Source: Murimonas intestini (GTDB taxonomy: Bacteria; Bacillota; Clostridia; Lachnospirales; Lachnospiraceae). From it: 64,000 nucleotides of DNA. Within the stretch, counting starts at the first letter, position 1; each line of letters opens with the position of its first letter. Shown in pieces: positions 23,718 to 32,479 of this stretch. The stretch covers positions 310,001-374,000 of the forward strand of contig QGGY01000001.1 in assembly GCA_003148945.1 (NCBI GenBank), in the 5' to 3' direction. Made by a program: the position numbers and the translations under genes. Below the pieces are notes generated by a model. That model was not told the origin of the DNA and did no database searches. It saw only the letters and a program-made list of their open reading frames with translations.

Positions 23718-25064
23718 CTACATATCTGATGAAATTTTGAGAAGAACGGAGGCGCAGAACACACCTTCTTTTTGCTCAAACTGTACATCTCCCCCATATC
23801 GGGCAGCTATACTCTGAACAGAAGCTGTCCCGATTCCAAATCCTTCCCTTTTTGATGACATGGGAATCCCTTCATGAAAGATCACAGGTGTTTTGCAGGT
23901 ATTGTCTACCAGAATAAGCAGTGTTGATTTATTGCGCTGTTTTATGCAGAGTTTGATAAACTTTTGTTTTTCTGTGCCGCGTATGCAGGCTTCTACGGCA
24001 TTTTCCAGAAGGTTTCCAAGCAGTACTGTGATATCCGTGCTTGTAACGGAACAATTGTCAGGGTAATTTACTGCAGCTTCAAACTGGATCTTAGCGTCCC
24101 GCGCCAGCGTGGCATAATAGCAGACCACTGCGTCCACTACATTGTTGCGGCAGTAAAGCTCCAGCGTGTCAGGCGGAAGTTCGTTCTTGTAAATATCTAT
24201 GTAATCAGCAAGCCCTTCCCTGTCATTCCTGTCTATATAGCACTGCACAACGGCAAGGTGTTGGCGGAGGTCATGACGGGCCCTTCTGATCTCTTCCATG
24301 TGGGAAGTTAGGAGGTCACATTGTTTCCTTTGTGATTCCAGGTTTCTGTCGGCGTATTTCAGGGCATCTTCCAGCTGTGCGCTGTGCCGGGAGATCTTTA
24401 GTGTGTTTAAAACCACATAGGATACATAACAGACGCCAAACAGCATGAGATAGCGGGAGAAGAGAAACTGCCATGAAGCATAGGCATATACATCTGTTAC
24501 TGTACAGTACAGCATACCAAACAGGGTGGAAAACAGAGGGATCTTCCAGAAATTCTGCCATATTTTTTCGTCATCGATTTTCAGCGCATCCGATATTGTA
24601 TGACTGAAAAAATGGAACATAAAAGGACAGGTGACAAGATATATCAGTATGCGGGCGATATTGTAAATAAGATATGGATGCCGGACGGAGAAATCAATAA
24701 AAAACCGGCTCTCAATATAGTTTGCATTGCCGAGTACAAAAAACAGCCAGGCCAGAAACAGCAGATAGGTAAACATCAGTTTCGGGAAACTTTCTCTGAT
24801 CAGCAAAAAGGCAAGAGCCAGAAAAACAAGCATAAAGCTGTAGCGTGTGACCGTTGTCCACTGTTCCGCATACTCATTACCCTTCAGGTTGATATAATAA
24901 AAAACCATGCTGTTTGCAGCAGACAAAAGAAGCTGAAGAAGAATGATGTAACGGAAGGGCATCCGCAGCCTGTCACGGAACATCCAGTATCTGGGCAGTG
25001 TAAAAGGAATGGTATCCAGGAAAGGAAAGAGAAGCACCATCATTGTATCAAGTATTTTCATCAT
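23718..25064 (-). CDS. GHKL-type sensor histidine kinase (LytTR system 1)
   Basis: The 448-residue membrane kinase has about six N-terminal membrane segments (residues 1-210: YIILLQLLLSAANSMVFYY, YSFMLVFLALAFLLI, LMFTYLLFLAWLFFVLG). A coiled coil and an AgrC-like histidine motif follow (RRARHDLRQHLAVVQCYID). The GHKL ATPase domain shows the N box NLLENAVEACI and G box GFGIGTASVQSIAARYGG. It would phosphorylate the LytTR regulator encoded immediately upstream on the same strand. The two genes overlap by four bases (ATGA type). The signal is unknown, often a peptide in this family. It is divergent from a second LytTR system. Confidence 0.9.
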   Translation of the reverse strand: MMKILDTMMVLLFPFLDTIPFTLPRYWMFRDRLRMPFRYIILLQLLLSAANSMVFYYINLKGNEYAEQWTTVTRYSFMLVFLALAFLLIRESFPKLMFTYLLFLAWLFFVLGNANYIESRFFIDFSVRHPYLIYNIARILIYLVTCPFMFHFFSHTISDALKIDDEKIWQNFWKIPLFSTLFGMLYCTVTDVYAYASWQFLFSRYLMLFGVCYVSYVVLNTLKISRHSAQLEDALKYADRNLESQRKQCDLLTSHMEEIRRARHDLRQHLAVVQCYIDRNDREGLADYIDIYKNELPPDTLELYCRNNVVDAVVCYYATLARDAKIQFEAAVNYPDNCSVTSTDITVLLGNLLENAVEACIRGTEKQKFIKLCIKQRNKSTLLILVDNTCKTPVIFHEGIPMSSKREGFGIGTASVQSIAARYGGDVQFEQKEGVFCASVLLKISSDM

Positions 25065-25786
25065 AAAAGCATACCCTTCCTTTCACGCTGGAATATATAA
25101 GAATGATAGAGTGATTCAATTTTTTTCTTATCCCGCTGTGAGAATGGTACAATGTTTCCGTTATCCATCAGAAAATCAAACCTGATGATACATTCTACGC
25201 GTTCCAGGTTAACAATGCAGCCCTTGTAGCAGGTTAAAAACTGAGGATAGGGCGCAAGCAGGCCTGTCAGGGATTTAAAGGAAAGGCGGAACCGGTAAAG
25301 GCCGCATTTATCAGTATGGATCTGGACATAATGATTGTCCTGGTCGCACCAGAGTATTTCGTTCAAAAGGATTTTTTCCTGTTCTATGCGTATAAAACGG
25401 GCTCCCCATATTTTATCAAGTCTGGCAGTTTCCAGAGTTTTTGCGAAATTATCATATCCGTAAGGTTTGACCAGATACCCGCAGGCCTGTACTGTGAAGC
25501 TGTCTATAGCATGGTCACGGCTGGTAGTCACGAATATAAGCGCCGCAAGTTTATCCAGTTTGCGTATCTCCAGGGCGGTGTCGATGCCGGAAAGTCCGTC
25601 CATGTACTGGTCAATAAAAATAATGTCATAAGTATCTGGCATGAAGTCTGACAAAAAAGCCTGGCCGCTTGTATAATCTTCTATAGAGACAGTCTCAGCG
25701 GCATAATTTTCTTTCATATAACGCAGCAGGTATTCTCGTATATCCTCCCTGCAGCGGCTTATATCATCAATTATGGCAACTCTCAT
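25061..25786 (-). CDS. LytTR family response regulator (system 1)
   Basis: The 241-residue regulator has a receiver domain (acidic pocket IDD at residues 6-8, phospho-acceptor Asp in IIFIDQYMDGLSGID, conserved Thr in FVTTSRDH, Lys in YLVKPYG). The C-terminal LytTR DNA-binding domain (about 135-240) has ILWCDQDNHYVQIHTDK, LSFKSLTGLLAPYPQFLTCY and KGCIVNLERVECI. GAGAGGGGAG precedes the ATG. It is the first gene of the pair with the GHKL kinase. Direct targets cannot be read from sequence. Confidence 0.92.
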   Translation of the reverse strand: MRVAIIDDISRCREDIREYLLRYMKENYAAETVSIEDYTSGQAFLSDFMPDTYDIIFIDQYMDGLSGIDTALEIRKLDKLAALIFVTTSRDHAIDSFTVQACGYLVKPYGYDNFAKTLETARLDKIWGARFIRIEQEKILLNEILWCDQDNHYVQIHTDKCGLYRFRLSFKSLTGLLAPYPQFLTCYKGCIVNLERVECIIRFDFLMDNGNIVPFSQRDKKKIESLYHSYIFQRERKGMLL

Positions 25787-25927
25787 CGTCCACTCCCCTC
25801 TCTGAAGTAATATTGAGTGTTTACAGCTGTGAAGGTACTAAATAGTTTTATTAATTTTATTGTACAGTAAAGAGCTGATTTCGGCAATGTAGTTTAAGGC
25901 CAAAATCTGCAGTTTGAAGCCATCCTC

Positions 25928-25956
25928 TTGAAAGTTATGGTTTGTTTCGTTATGTT
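25928..25956 (+). promoter_or_regulatory. Possible promoter of the second LytTR system
   Basis: TTGAAA (25928-25933) and TATGTT (25951-25956) have 17-bp spacing and lie about 40 bp before the start of the receiver-like gene. Confidence 0.45.
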
Positions 25957-25993
25957 AACTTTAGAAAGCAATGACAGAAGGAGGAGAAAACGT

Positions 25994-26377
25994 ATGTGGA
26001 GGATATTTGTCTGTGATGGCAATGAAGCAGAAAAGAAACAGATCATAGAGTTCGTGCGGCATTGCTGTGATGAAAACAGCGTGGAAGCCCGGACTTCGGG
26101 GTGCAGTGATTGGCCGGAACTTGCGGAACTGGTGAAAGTGGAGGAACCGGATATTGTGATTATAGCTCAGGACGGCGTGGAAGGGTTAGACACGATTACA
26201 AGCGCATGTTATTTGACAGGCAGGATCATCTGGTTTTCAAATCTGGATTTTGGCATACAGGCGTATAGGCTCTGTGTTGCTTATTTTTGCAAAAAACCGG
26301 TAACGTATCAAAAGATAGTACGGGCAGTCAAAAGGTGTCTGGAGAAACAAACAAAGTCACCCGGCGATATGAGCTGA
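25994..26377 (+). CDS. Stand-alone pseudo-receiver protein
   Basis: The 127-residue protein is receiver-like only, with no output domain: FVCDGNEAEKKQIIEFVRHC, EPDIVIIAQDGVEGLDT, IIWFSNLDFG, YFCKKPVTYQKIVRAVKRC. The usual first acidic pair is only one Asp. The position of the phospho-acceptor Asp (after the hydrophobic strand VII) is Ala. The conserved Lys (KKP) and a Ser in place of Thr are kept. It is therefore unlikely to take phosphate in the standard way. ATG 25994 follows GGAGGAG at good spacing, and longer upstream reading is not supported. It precedes a full LytTR regulator by 98 bp and may modulate it (inference). Confidence 0.65.
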   Translation: MWRIFVCDGNEAEKKQIIEFVRHCCDENSVEARTSGCSDWPELAELVKVEEPDIVIIAQDGVEGLDTITSACYLTGRIIWFSNLDFGIQAYRLCVAYFCKKPVTYQKIVRAVKRCLEKQTKSPGDMS

Positions 26378-26400
26378 TATCATGTATTGCTCGATTTTCA

Positions 26401-26429
26401 ACAGTTATTCTACAATTTACAACATTTAT
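26401..26429 (+). promoter_or_regulatory. Candidate LytTR-type tandem sites
   Basis: ACAGTTAT at 26401-26408 and ACATTTAT at 26422-26429 differ by one base and are exactly 21 bp apart, the spacing typical of paired LytTR half-sites (compare AgrA ACAGTTAAG repeats). They lie ahead of the LytTR regulator gene, which suggests autoregulation. Confidence 0.4.
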
Positions 26430-26475
26430 ATTGTATTTGATGCTATTTATGATTAACTATAAACAGGGTGATAAG

Positions 26476-27198
26476 ATGTATATTTCTATATGCGATGACG
26501 ATGAAAAAGAGAGAAAAATACTTGCAGCATACATCCAGAGAGCTGAAAAAAAGAATCAGCTCCCATATAAAATTGCAGCTTTTGAAAGCGGTGAGCAATT
26601 AATAGAATTCATGGAAAAAAGGGAGGTATGCAAAATCAATTTCCTTGATATTTATATGGATGGAATGAACGGAGTGGAATTAGCTGGAGAAATACTCAAA
26701 AGGGATAAGGATGCTGCAATTGTATTTACTACTACCAGTGCAGATTTTATGGCAGAAGGATTCCAGATTGGAGCGGCACATTACCTGGTGAAGCCAATCA
26801 AGTATGGAAATGTGGAAATAGCTTTAGAACGGTGTCTGAGACTTGTAGGGAAAGCAGAGCGTTACATAGAACTGAGCGTTGACCGGGAAATCAGAAAAAT
26901 TCTTTTCTCCAAGATTATTTATGTGGAGTTTCAGAACAGATATTGTCTTCTCTACACAAGCTATGGAATGATGAAAAGTTATCTGAGGCTTGGTGATCTG
27001 GAAGAAAAGCTGAATGATCCAAGATTCCTTCGGTGTCATAGAAGTTTTCTTGTCAATCTGGACTATGTATCCTCCATGGCAGGTTATAGTTTTACCCTGC
27101 TGGACGGTTCTTCCGTGCCTGTACGGCGGGAGGAGCGGGCAGCCATGAAGCAGAAGTTTGAAGACTATTATTTTGAAAAGCTGCGTAAGGATTTATAA
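26476..27198 (+). CDS. LytTR family response regulator (system 2)
   Basis: The 240-residue regulator has a complete receiver (ICDDDEKERKILAAYI, phospho-acceptor in INFLDIYMDGMNGVEL, FTTTSADF, YLVKPIKYG) and a C-terminal LytTR domain (ILFSKIIYVEFQNRYCLLY, SYLRLGDLEEKLNDPRFLRC, HRSFLVNLDYVSSM). A longer frame exists upstream, but ATG 26476 with AGGGTGATAAG and the canonical MYISICDDDE start is the right one. It is followed nine bases later by its GHKL kinase. The minus-strand system next door is a paralogue. Confidence 0.92.
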   Translation: MYISICDDDEKERKILAAYIQRAEKKNQLPYKIAAFESGEQLIEFMEKREVCKINFLDIYMDGMNGVELAGEILKRDKDAAIVFTTTSADFMAEGFQIGAAHYLVKPIKYGNVEIALERCLRLVGKAERYIELSVDREIRKILFSKIIYVEFQNRYCLLYTSYGMMKSYLRLGDLEEKLNDPRFLRCHRSFLVNLDYVSSMAGYSFTLLDGSSVPVRREERAAMKQKFEDYYFEKLRKDL

Positions 27199-27216
27199 AC
27201 AAAGGAGGTGAGGATT

Positions 27217-28512
27217 ATAAAAGATAGCATAAGGATATTCTTTTTTAGCTTTTTTCTTAACCTGCCATGTTATCTTTTATGCTGTATTCCCTTTTTTACG
27301 AAACTGCGGGTCAAAAAATCTACAATTATAGCAATGATCGGGGGTACAACATTATGTGTGGCCGCTTACTATACAGTGCGGAATTATCTGATGCCTGACG
27401 GACGGTGGCTCGATTCGATAGTACTTATTGTGTTCTATCTGATTTATATGCTGGAATATATTATCGCATTCAGGATCTCATTCCCAAAACTGCTGTATAT
27501 CTTTATGGTGGTGCAGGCATATTCGAATATCATAAACGTTACTGCAAAATACATAGATGTGAAATTATTTCCTGGCGATGTGAATGTTATGGCAGCTGTT
27601 CCCTATAGCTGTATGATACTGGGCATGATGCTTGTTACGCTTCCCTTTCTGTACCGCCTGTTTGAAAAAAGGATACAGCCGGCCATGGATGGCCTGGGAG
27701 ACAGAAGTTTTTGGCTGCTTTGTATTACGCCGGTGCTGTTTTTAATTATTAATGTTTTTTATTCATGGTTTTATATTGAAAACTTGAATGATGACAGGAT
27801 TTTTTCAATCTATATACTTGTACTGCTTACTGGCCTTCTGACATATTTTGTAACCTTCCGGGCTGTTCTGGATTCCTCCATGAAGGTAAGGCTGGAGGAT
27901 GATATGCGGAATATGGAGCATCAGCTCAGTCTGCAGGCGGCAAATTACAGACATCTGACCGACAATATTGAAGGAATCAAAACAGCGCGCCATGATATGC
28001 GCCATCACCTGACTGTGATTATGGGATATGCGGAGGCAAAGGACACAGAAGGCCTGAAAAAATATCTGGCGGATTATCTGAAAAGCCTTCCGGATGATAA
28101 TGAACAGTCGGTATGCCTGAATTATGCAGTAGATACGATTGTACGCCATTATTTATCCAGGGCGCGCAGGGCAGGAGCGGAAATTGATGTAAAAATTGTA
28201 CTACCCCAATCTGTCGGAATACCTGACATGGAGCTCTGTATTGTTTTCGGGAATCTTTTTGAAAATGCTGCCTGCAGCATAGAAAAGCAGAGAGCAGGAC
28301 ATAAATTTATTCATGCCAGATGCTCTGCCGCACAGGGAAAGATGATTCTTACACTGGATAATTCAACTGATTCTAAAGAGAAATCAGAACCTGGTGTGGG
28401 CCAGACTTCTGTAAAGGGAGTTGCTGAACGCCATGGCGGATGTGTGCGGTTCGAACAGGAGGGGGATATATATAAGAGCTCGGTACTGCTCTTTATCGCT
28501 CAAAAGCAGTAA
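27217..28512 (+). CDS. GHKL-type sensor histidine kinase (LytTR system 2)
   Basis: The roughly 431-residue membrane kinase is paralogous to the one at 23.7 kb. It has six or so membrane segments in the first 215 residues, then the histidine motif TARHDMRHHLTVIMGYAE, the N box FGNLFENAACSIEKQ and a reduced G box GVGQTSVKGVAERHGG. It partners the LytTR regulator just upstream. The start is peculiar. AAAGGAGG at 27201-27208 is followed by no ATG. An in-frame GTG (27208) overlaps the ribosome site, while ATA at 27217 is eight bases away and ATT at 27214 five. ATA 27217 is used here by analogy with two other genes. Confidence 0.88.
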   Translation: MKDSIRIFFFSFFLNLPCYLLCCIPFFTKLRVKKSTIIAMIGGTTLCVAAYYTVRNYLMPDGRWLDSIVLIVFYLIYMLEYIIAFRISFPKLLYIFMVVQAYSNIINVTAKYIDVKLFPGDVNVMAAVPYSCMILGMMLVTLPFLYRLFEKRIQPAMDGLGDRSFWLLCITPVLFLIINVFYSWFYIENLNDDRIFSIYILVLLTGLLTYFVTFRAVLDSSMKVRLEDDMRNMEHQLSLQAANYRHLTDNIEGIKTARHDMRHHLTVIMGYAEAKDTEGLKKYLADYLKSLPDDNEQSVCLNYAVDTIVRHYLSRARRAGAEIDVKIVLPQSVGIPDMELCIVFGNLFENAACSIEKQRAGHKFIHARCSAAQGKMILTLDNSTDSKEKSEPGVGQTSVKGVAERHGGCVRFEQEGDIYKSSVLLFIAQKQ

Positions 28513-28566
28513 TATGACAGCCGGAAAAAAGAGCGCAGCAGAAAATATGATATTTCAGGAGAATAG

Positions 28567-29436
28567 ATGAAAAAGCAAATTTATAAAGTTATTTTAATTG
28601 TATGTCTGCTGCTGTGTGTCCTTTATTTATTCCTGAGGACCGGACATAGCGGGGAAAAAGAAGCAGAGACAGGAATGTTTTCATGGGATGAGGAGACTGT
28701 AGAGGACCCGGCAGGTATGAAGGAATTGATTAAGGCCCTGGGTATCACAAGGTGGTATCAGGAATTCCCACAGGATTTGGATGAAGAAAAAACTGCTGCT
28801 TTTATAAACTATATGAATACGCTGGGAGTGAAGACAGACGCACTTGTAGGATCAGTTGAATGGGGATTTGAGGAGGATGGCGCTTCTCTGATCGCATGCA
28901 TCAGTTCTATTGACAGCTACAACAGAAACGTCAGGCTGAAGGAGCGTATCGGCGGGCTTATGGTGGATGTGGAACCCTATATCACAGAGAAATTCAAAAA
29001 TGACAGGGAATACTATATGGACATATACGTGAATGGTATGAAAAAAGCATATACATATGCAAAAAGTAAAAACATTGATATCATTGCGTGTATTCCCAGA
29101 CATTATGATGACCAGGGACTCCGGGAAGGGCTTGAGGAGCTTATCGCTGAAACATGCGATGAGGTTGCAGTCATGAATTATGGCAGAGGGAATGAGACAG
29201 AGATGATAGCTGAGGAAGTCCGGCTTGCAGAGAAATACAAAAAAGTATTCCACTGTATTCTGGAATTCCAGAATGTGGGTGTACATGGCCTTACTGAGGA
29301 AGAGACCTACAGGGAAGAAGGCATAGGGGAAGCAATAAAGACCTGGGGAAAAATCAGGGATGCCTATCCGGATGCCCGGATAACAGCAGATTACCATTGG
29401 ACTCGTCCTTTGCTTGAAATGATAAAGGAGGAATGA
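28567..29436 (+). CDS. Exported TIM-barrel/glycosidase-like protein, copy 1
   Basis: The 289-residue protein has an N-terminal membrane anchor or signal (YKVILIVCLLLCVLYLFL). A single globular domain of alpha/beta type follows, with RWYQEFPQDLDEEKTAAFIN, GGLMVDVEPYITEKF, IIACIPRHYDDQGLREGLEE and CDEVAVMNYGRGNE. The strand-acidic segment (MVDVEPY) and the AVMNYGR strand look like a TIM-barrel hydrolase of the GH18/deacetylase-associated type. I cannot name a characterised family. It is exactly the same length as its paralogue at 62.6 kb, and both are followed directly by a VTC-domain gene. It is probably the first gene of the surface-polymer operon. Confidence 0.6.
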   Translation: MKKQIYKVILIVCLLLCVLYLFLRTGHSGEKEAETGMFSWDEETVEDPAGMKELIKALGITRWYQEFPQDLDEEKTAAFINYMNTLGVKTDALVGSVEWGFEEDGASLIACISSIDSYNRNVRLKERIGGLMVDVEPYITEKFKNDREYYMDIYVNGMKKAYTYAKSKNIDIIACIPRHYDDQGLREGLEELIAETCDEVAVMNYGRGNETEMIAEEVRLAEKYKKVFHCILEFQNVGVHGLTEEETYREEGIGEAIKTWGKIRDAYPDARITADYHWTRPLLEMIKEE

Positions 29437-29440
29437 AATA

Positions 29441-30148
29441 TTGGATATTCAGAAGGTGCTCCGTCAGGAAAAGAAATATCTGCTGGCTGCAGAGCAGGGG
29501 GCCCGGCTGGCGGCAAAGCTGGAAAAAGTTATACAGGAGGATCCGCATAATGGTGAGAATGGGTATATGGTCCGTTCACTGTATTTTGACACACTGAACA
29601 ATAAAGATTATGAAGAAAAAATGGCTGGAACAGAAGTGAGAAGGAAAGTAAGGCTCAGGGTCTACGACCCGGAGGATGATTTTGCGCTGATTGAAATTAA
29701 GCAGAAACAGGGGGGAAACCAGCTGAAGCGCTCTATGAAAATAAGCAGGGAGCATGCACAGAAACTTTCGGAAGGCGATTACAGCCCGTTGACACAGTAT
29801 AAGGATCCATTTGCAGGGGAAGTCTACGGAATTCTGAATATGAGCGCTTATATTCCCAGAACAATTATTGAGTACCGCAGGAAAGCATTTATAATGCCAG
29901 AAAATTCAATCAGGATAACATTTGATTCTCAGATAAATGCTACGGAGTCCAACAGAGACCTGTTTAGTCAGAATCTGCTGTTCTATCCTGTGCAGAATCC
30001 CTGGAAAGTGATTCTGGAAGTAAAGTATAACGGCTTTCTGCTCTCTTATGTGAAAAATATTCTGCAGGCGACAGATAAAAGCGAAATAGCGGTGAGCAAG
30101 TACTGCATGGGCAGAGCAGTCAGTTACAGAAATTTACAAATGGTATAA
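29441..30148 (+). CDS. VTC-domain (polyphosphate polymerase-like) protein, copy 1
   Basis: The 235-residue soluble protein of the VTC/CYTH-like tunnel fold has RQEKKYLLAAEQGARLAAKL, YMVRSLYFDTLNNKDYEEK, EVRRKVRLRVYDPED, ALIEIKQKQGGNQLKRSMKI, TIIEYRRKAFIMPENSIRIT and VILEVKYNGFLLSYVKN. Alternating basic and acidic residues line the beta-barrel in the family. In yeast Vtc4 this domain makes polyphosphate. In bacteria it co-occurs with DUF4956 and CotH, and its product is not settled. The start is TTG with AAAGGAGG nine bases ahead. The second copy at 63.4 kb also starts with TTG. Confidence 0.88.
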   Translation: MDIQKVLRQEKKYLLAAEQGARLAAKLEKVIQEDPHNGENGYMVRSLYFDTLNNKDYEEKMAGTEVRRKVRLRVYDPEDDFALIEIKQKQGGNQLKRSMKISREHAQKLSEGDYSPLTQYKDPFAGEVYGILNMSAYIPRTIIEYRRKAFIMPENSIRITFDSQINATESNRDLFSQNLLFYPVQNPWKVILEVKYNGFLLSYVKNILQATDKSEIAVSKYCMGRAVSYRNLQMV

Positions 30149-30209
30149 GCAGGAGCAGCGTTCCGGCAGGTCTGTGTATTTACTGAACAGTTATAAGGAG
30201 GAAAGGTAT

Positions 30210-30887
30210 ATGAGTGGATATTTATCTAATATGATTCGTCAGATTGAGGCTTTGAACATGTCAGGTATAGTTACGCAGCTGGTTGTTGCGGCGGCTTTGG
30301 GATTTGTTATTTATCTGTCTTATTTCATTGCTCATTCAGGAACAGTCTACAGCAGCAGGTTTAATGTGAGTCTTGTGGTGCTCACAGTACTGACGACACT
30401 TGTCATGACGGCCATCGGAAATAATGTGGCGCTGTCTCTTGGTATGGTCGGCGCATTATCAATTGTACGTTTCAGGACAGCGATTAAGGATTCCAGGGAT
30501 ACGATCTACATCTTCTGGGCGGTTGTGGTGGGGCTGGCCTGCGGTGTAGGTGACTATTCTACAGCGGGTGCAGGCAGCGCTATGGTATTTGTGATTCTTT
30601 TGATCCTGGGACGTATCCAGAACCAGAACAGAATGCTTCTTATCGTGAGGGGAGCCAGAAGTACAGATATGACAATAATGTCAGTTGTTATGGAATACTT
30701 TAAACGCAGAGCAAATTTAAGGGTAAAAAATACAACAGACGATACAGTGGAACTGATCTATGAGATACCGCGCAAGATCTATCTGAAAGCCAGCAGCGGC
30801 GTGGACAGCATTGAAGACCAGCTTTATCAAATAGAGCATATCCGGTATGTGAACCTTGTGACACAGGATGACGATATCACCGGATAA
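30210..30887 (+). CDS. DUF4956 membrane protein
   Basis: The 225-residue protein has about four membrane segments (LVVAAALGFVIYLSYFIA, VSLVVLTVLTTLVMTAIG, IYIFWAVVVGLACGVGDY, AMVFVILLILG) and a cytoplasmic C-terminal domain of roughly 80 residues. NVALSLGMVGALSIVRFRTA and IKDSRDTIYIFW are the hallmark of DUF4956 (MgtC-like region). The family accompanies VTC-domain proteins and is presumed to be the membrane partner, possibly a channel for the polymer (inference). ATG 30210 has AAGGAGG upstream, and the earlier in-frame ATG is not preceded by a site. Confidence 0.9.
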   Translation: MSGYLSNMIRQIEALNMSGIVTQLVVAAALGFVIYLSYFIAHSGTVYSSRFNVSLVVLTVLTTLVMTAIGNNVALSLGMVGALSIVRFRTAIKDSRDTIYIFWAVVVGLACGVGDYSTAGAGSAMVFVILLILGRIQNQNRMLLIVRGARSTDMTIMSVVMEYFKRRANLRVKNTTDDTVELIYEIPRKIYLKASSGVDSIEDQLYQIEHIRYVNLVTQDDDITG

Positions 30888-30907
30888 AGAAAGAGGTGGA
30901 AAACATC

Positions 30908-32458
30908 ATGGGAAAAAAGAGAATCGCAGCAGTAATCATTGCCATGGTGACTTTCCTGGGGTCTGTTCTGGCACAGATGGAGCTGGGTACTCCGCAATAT
31001 CGTGTACATCAGCACAGGGACTGGAAAAACGAGGAAGAGCTGGGGATAGCAGATGGCAAAAACTGCATCCATGAGACAAATACTTCCGGGTATACTTATG
31101 ACTCAAATGCTGTAGATACTGCAGAGCTTAAAACCCATCTTCCCATTGTGGTGATTGATGTGCCTGATAAAATACCGGGAGAACCTTACCATGGCGAGGA
31201 GGGAACAGAATACACCCTGGCGCCTGACGGCGATACATATACGATGGCAAAGATGAAGGTGATCGACCACCGGGACAGATATAATCAGGTCTCAGATGAA
31301 GGAGAACTGTCCTCACTGATCAGGATCAGGGTAAGGGGAAATTCTTCCAGATGGTTTGAAAAAAGCTCATATTCCATAAAGACAGTGGAAGAATCCGGAG
31401 ATTACAGGAATGTAGCTGTGATGGGGATGGAGAAACATCATGAATGGGTACTGAATGGCCCATATCTGGACAAAAGCCTGATGCGCAACTATATGGCAAT
31501 GAATCTCTCGGGGGAACTGATGGAATATGCGCCCGATGTCAGATACTGTGAAGTGGTTCTCAACGGAGAGTATAAAGGTCTTTATCTTATGATGGAAACA
31601 GTCAGCCGGGGAAAAGGACGGATCGACATTGAGAAACCCAATAAGACGCGGAATATTACAGGTTATATTATTGAATTGGACAATGACTCAGTTCAGCCGC
31701 CTACTGCGCTGGATAATTTTACAAAGTATGCGTCCATACTGCGGGAGCGGGCTTTTTTTGACATTGTATATCCCGGTAAGCTAAACCTTACGCCTGAACT
31801 GCAGGATTACATAGAGAGAGATGTCAGCGCCTTTGAAAAGGCACTCTATTCTTTTGATTATGATTCATTAAGGTATGGATATCCTGTTAAGACAGATGTT
31901 GACCAGTTTGTAGATTATTTTATTATCATGGAAGTATTTATGCAGTATGATGTGGGAAACAGGTCGACATTTTTTTATAAGGATATAAATGGACGCTTTA
32001 AGCCCTGTGTCTGGGATTTTAATAATTCTCTGGACAATGCGGCCATTAACCTGGAACTGGACGACTATCATATCAGCGGTTTTTTCAGCATTCAGTCTCC
32101 CTGGTTCTGGATGATGCTAAAGGAAGAGGATTTCATAGATCAAATCATCCGTGAATACAGAAGCCTGAGAGAGGGTATTCTCAGTGATGACAGCTTAAAG
32201 GAGTACATAAGTGATACGGGTGCTTATCTCGGGAGTGCGGTGGACCGGAATTTTGCTGTCTGGGGATATACATTTGAACCCCAGAACCTGCAGTGGAATA
32301 ATAAGCTGATCCCGGATGAGAGAAATCCCTCAAGCTATGAAGAGGCAGTACAACAGATGGAAAATACACTGCTGGACAGAGTGGATTGGCTGGATAAACA
32401 TATTGAGGTATTAAAACAGTATGGACACGAATCTGCAGTTAAGAAATTTAACCACTGA
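30908..32458 (+). CDS. CotH kinase family protein, exported
   Basis: The 516-residue protein has an N-terminal signal or anchor (RIAAVIIAMVTFLGSVLA). The CotH domain is shown by RIRVRGNSSRWFEKSSYSIK, MGMEKHHEWVLNGPYLDKSL, RNYMAMNLSGELM, VVLNGEYKGLYLMMETVSRG and the metal-binding CVWDFNNSLDN. CotH proteins are atypical secreted protein kinases, and CotH of Bacillus spores phosphorylates coat proteins. In VTC/DUF4956 clusters they probably act on cell-surface proteins or polymers. ATG 30908 has AGAGGTGG eight bases before it, while an upstream GTG overlaps that site. It lies between DUF4956 and a glycoside-hydrolase-like gene in one tight operon. Confidence 0.9.
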   Translation: MGKKRIAAVIIAMVTFLGSVLAQMELGTPQYRVHQHRDWKNEEELGIADGKNCIHETNTSGYTYDSNAVDTAELKTHLPIVVIDVPDKIPGEPYHGEEGTEYTLAPDGDTYTMAKMKVIDHRDRYNQVSDEGELSSLIRIRVRGNSSRWFEKSSYSIKTVEESGDYRNVAVMGMEKHHEWVLNGPYLDKSLMRNYMAMNLSGELMEYAPDVRYCEVVLNGEYKGLYLMMETVSRGKGRIDIEKPNKTRNITGYIIELDNDSVQPPTALDNFTKYASILRERAFFDIVYPGKLNLTPELQDYIERDVSAFEKALYSFDYDSLRYGYPVKTDVDQFVDYFIIMEVFMQYDVGNRSTFFYKDINGRFKPCVWDFNNSLDNAAINLELDDYHISGFFSIQSPWFWMMLKEEDFIDQIIREYRSLREGILSDDSLKEYISDTGAYLGSAVDRNFAVWGYTFEPQNLQWNNKLIPDERNPSSYEEAVQQMENTLLDRVDWLDKHIEVLKQYGHESAVKKFNH

Positions 32459-32479
32459 CAGACAGAAAGGAGAGAAACT

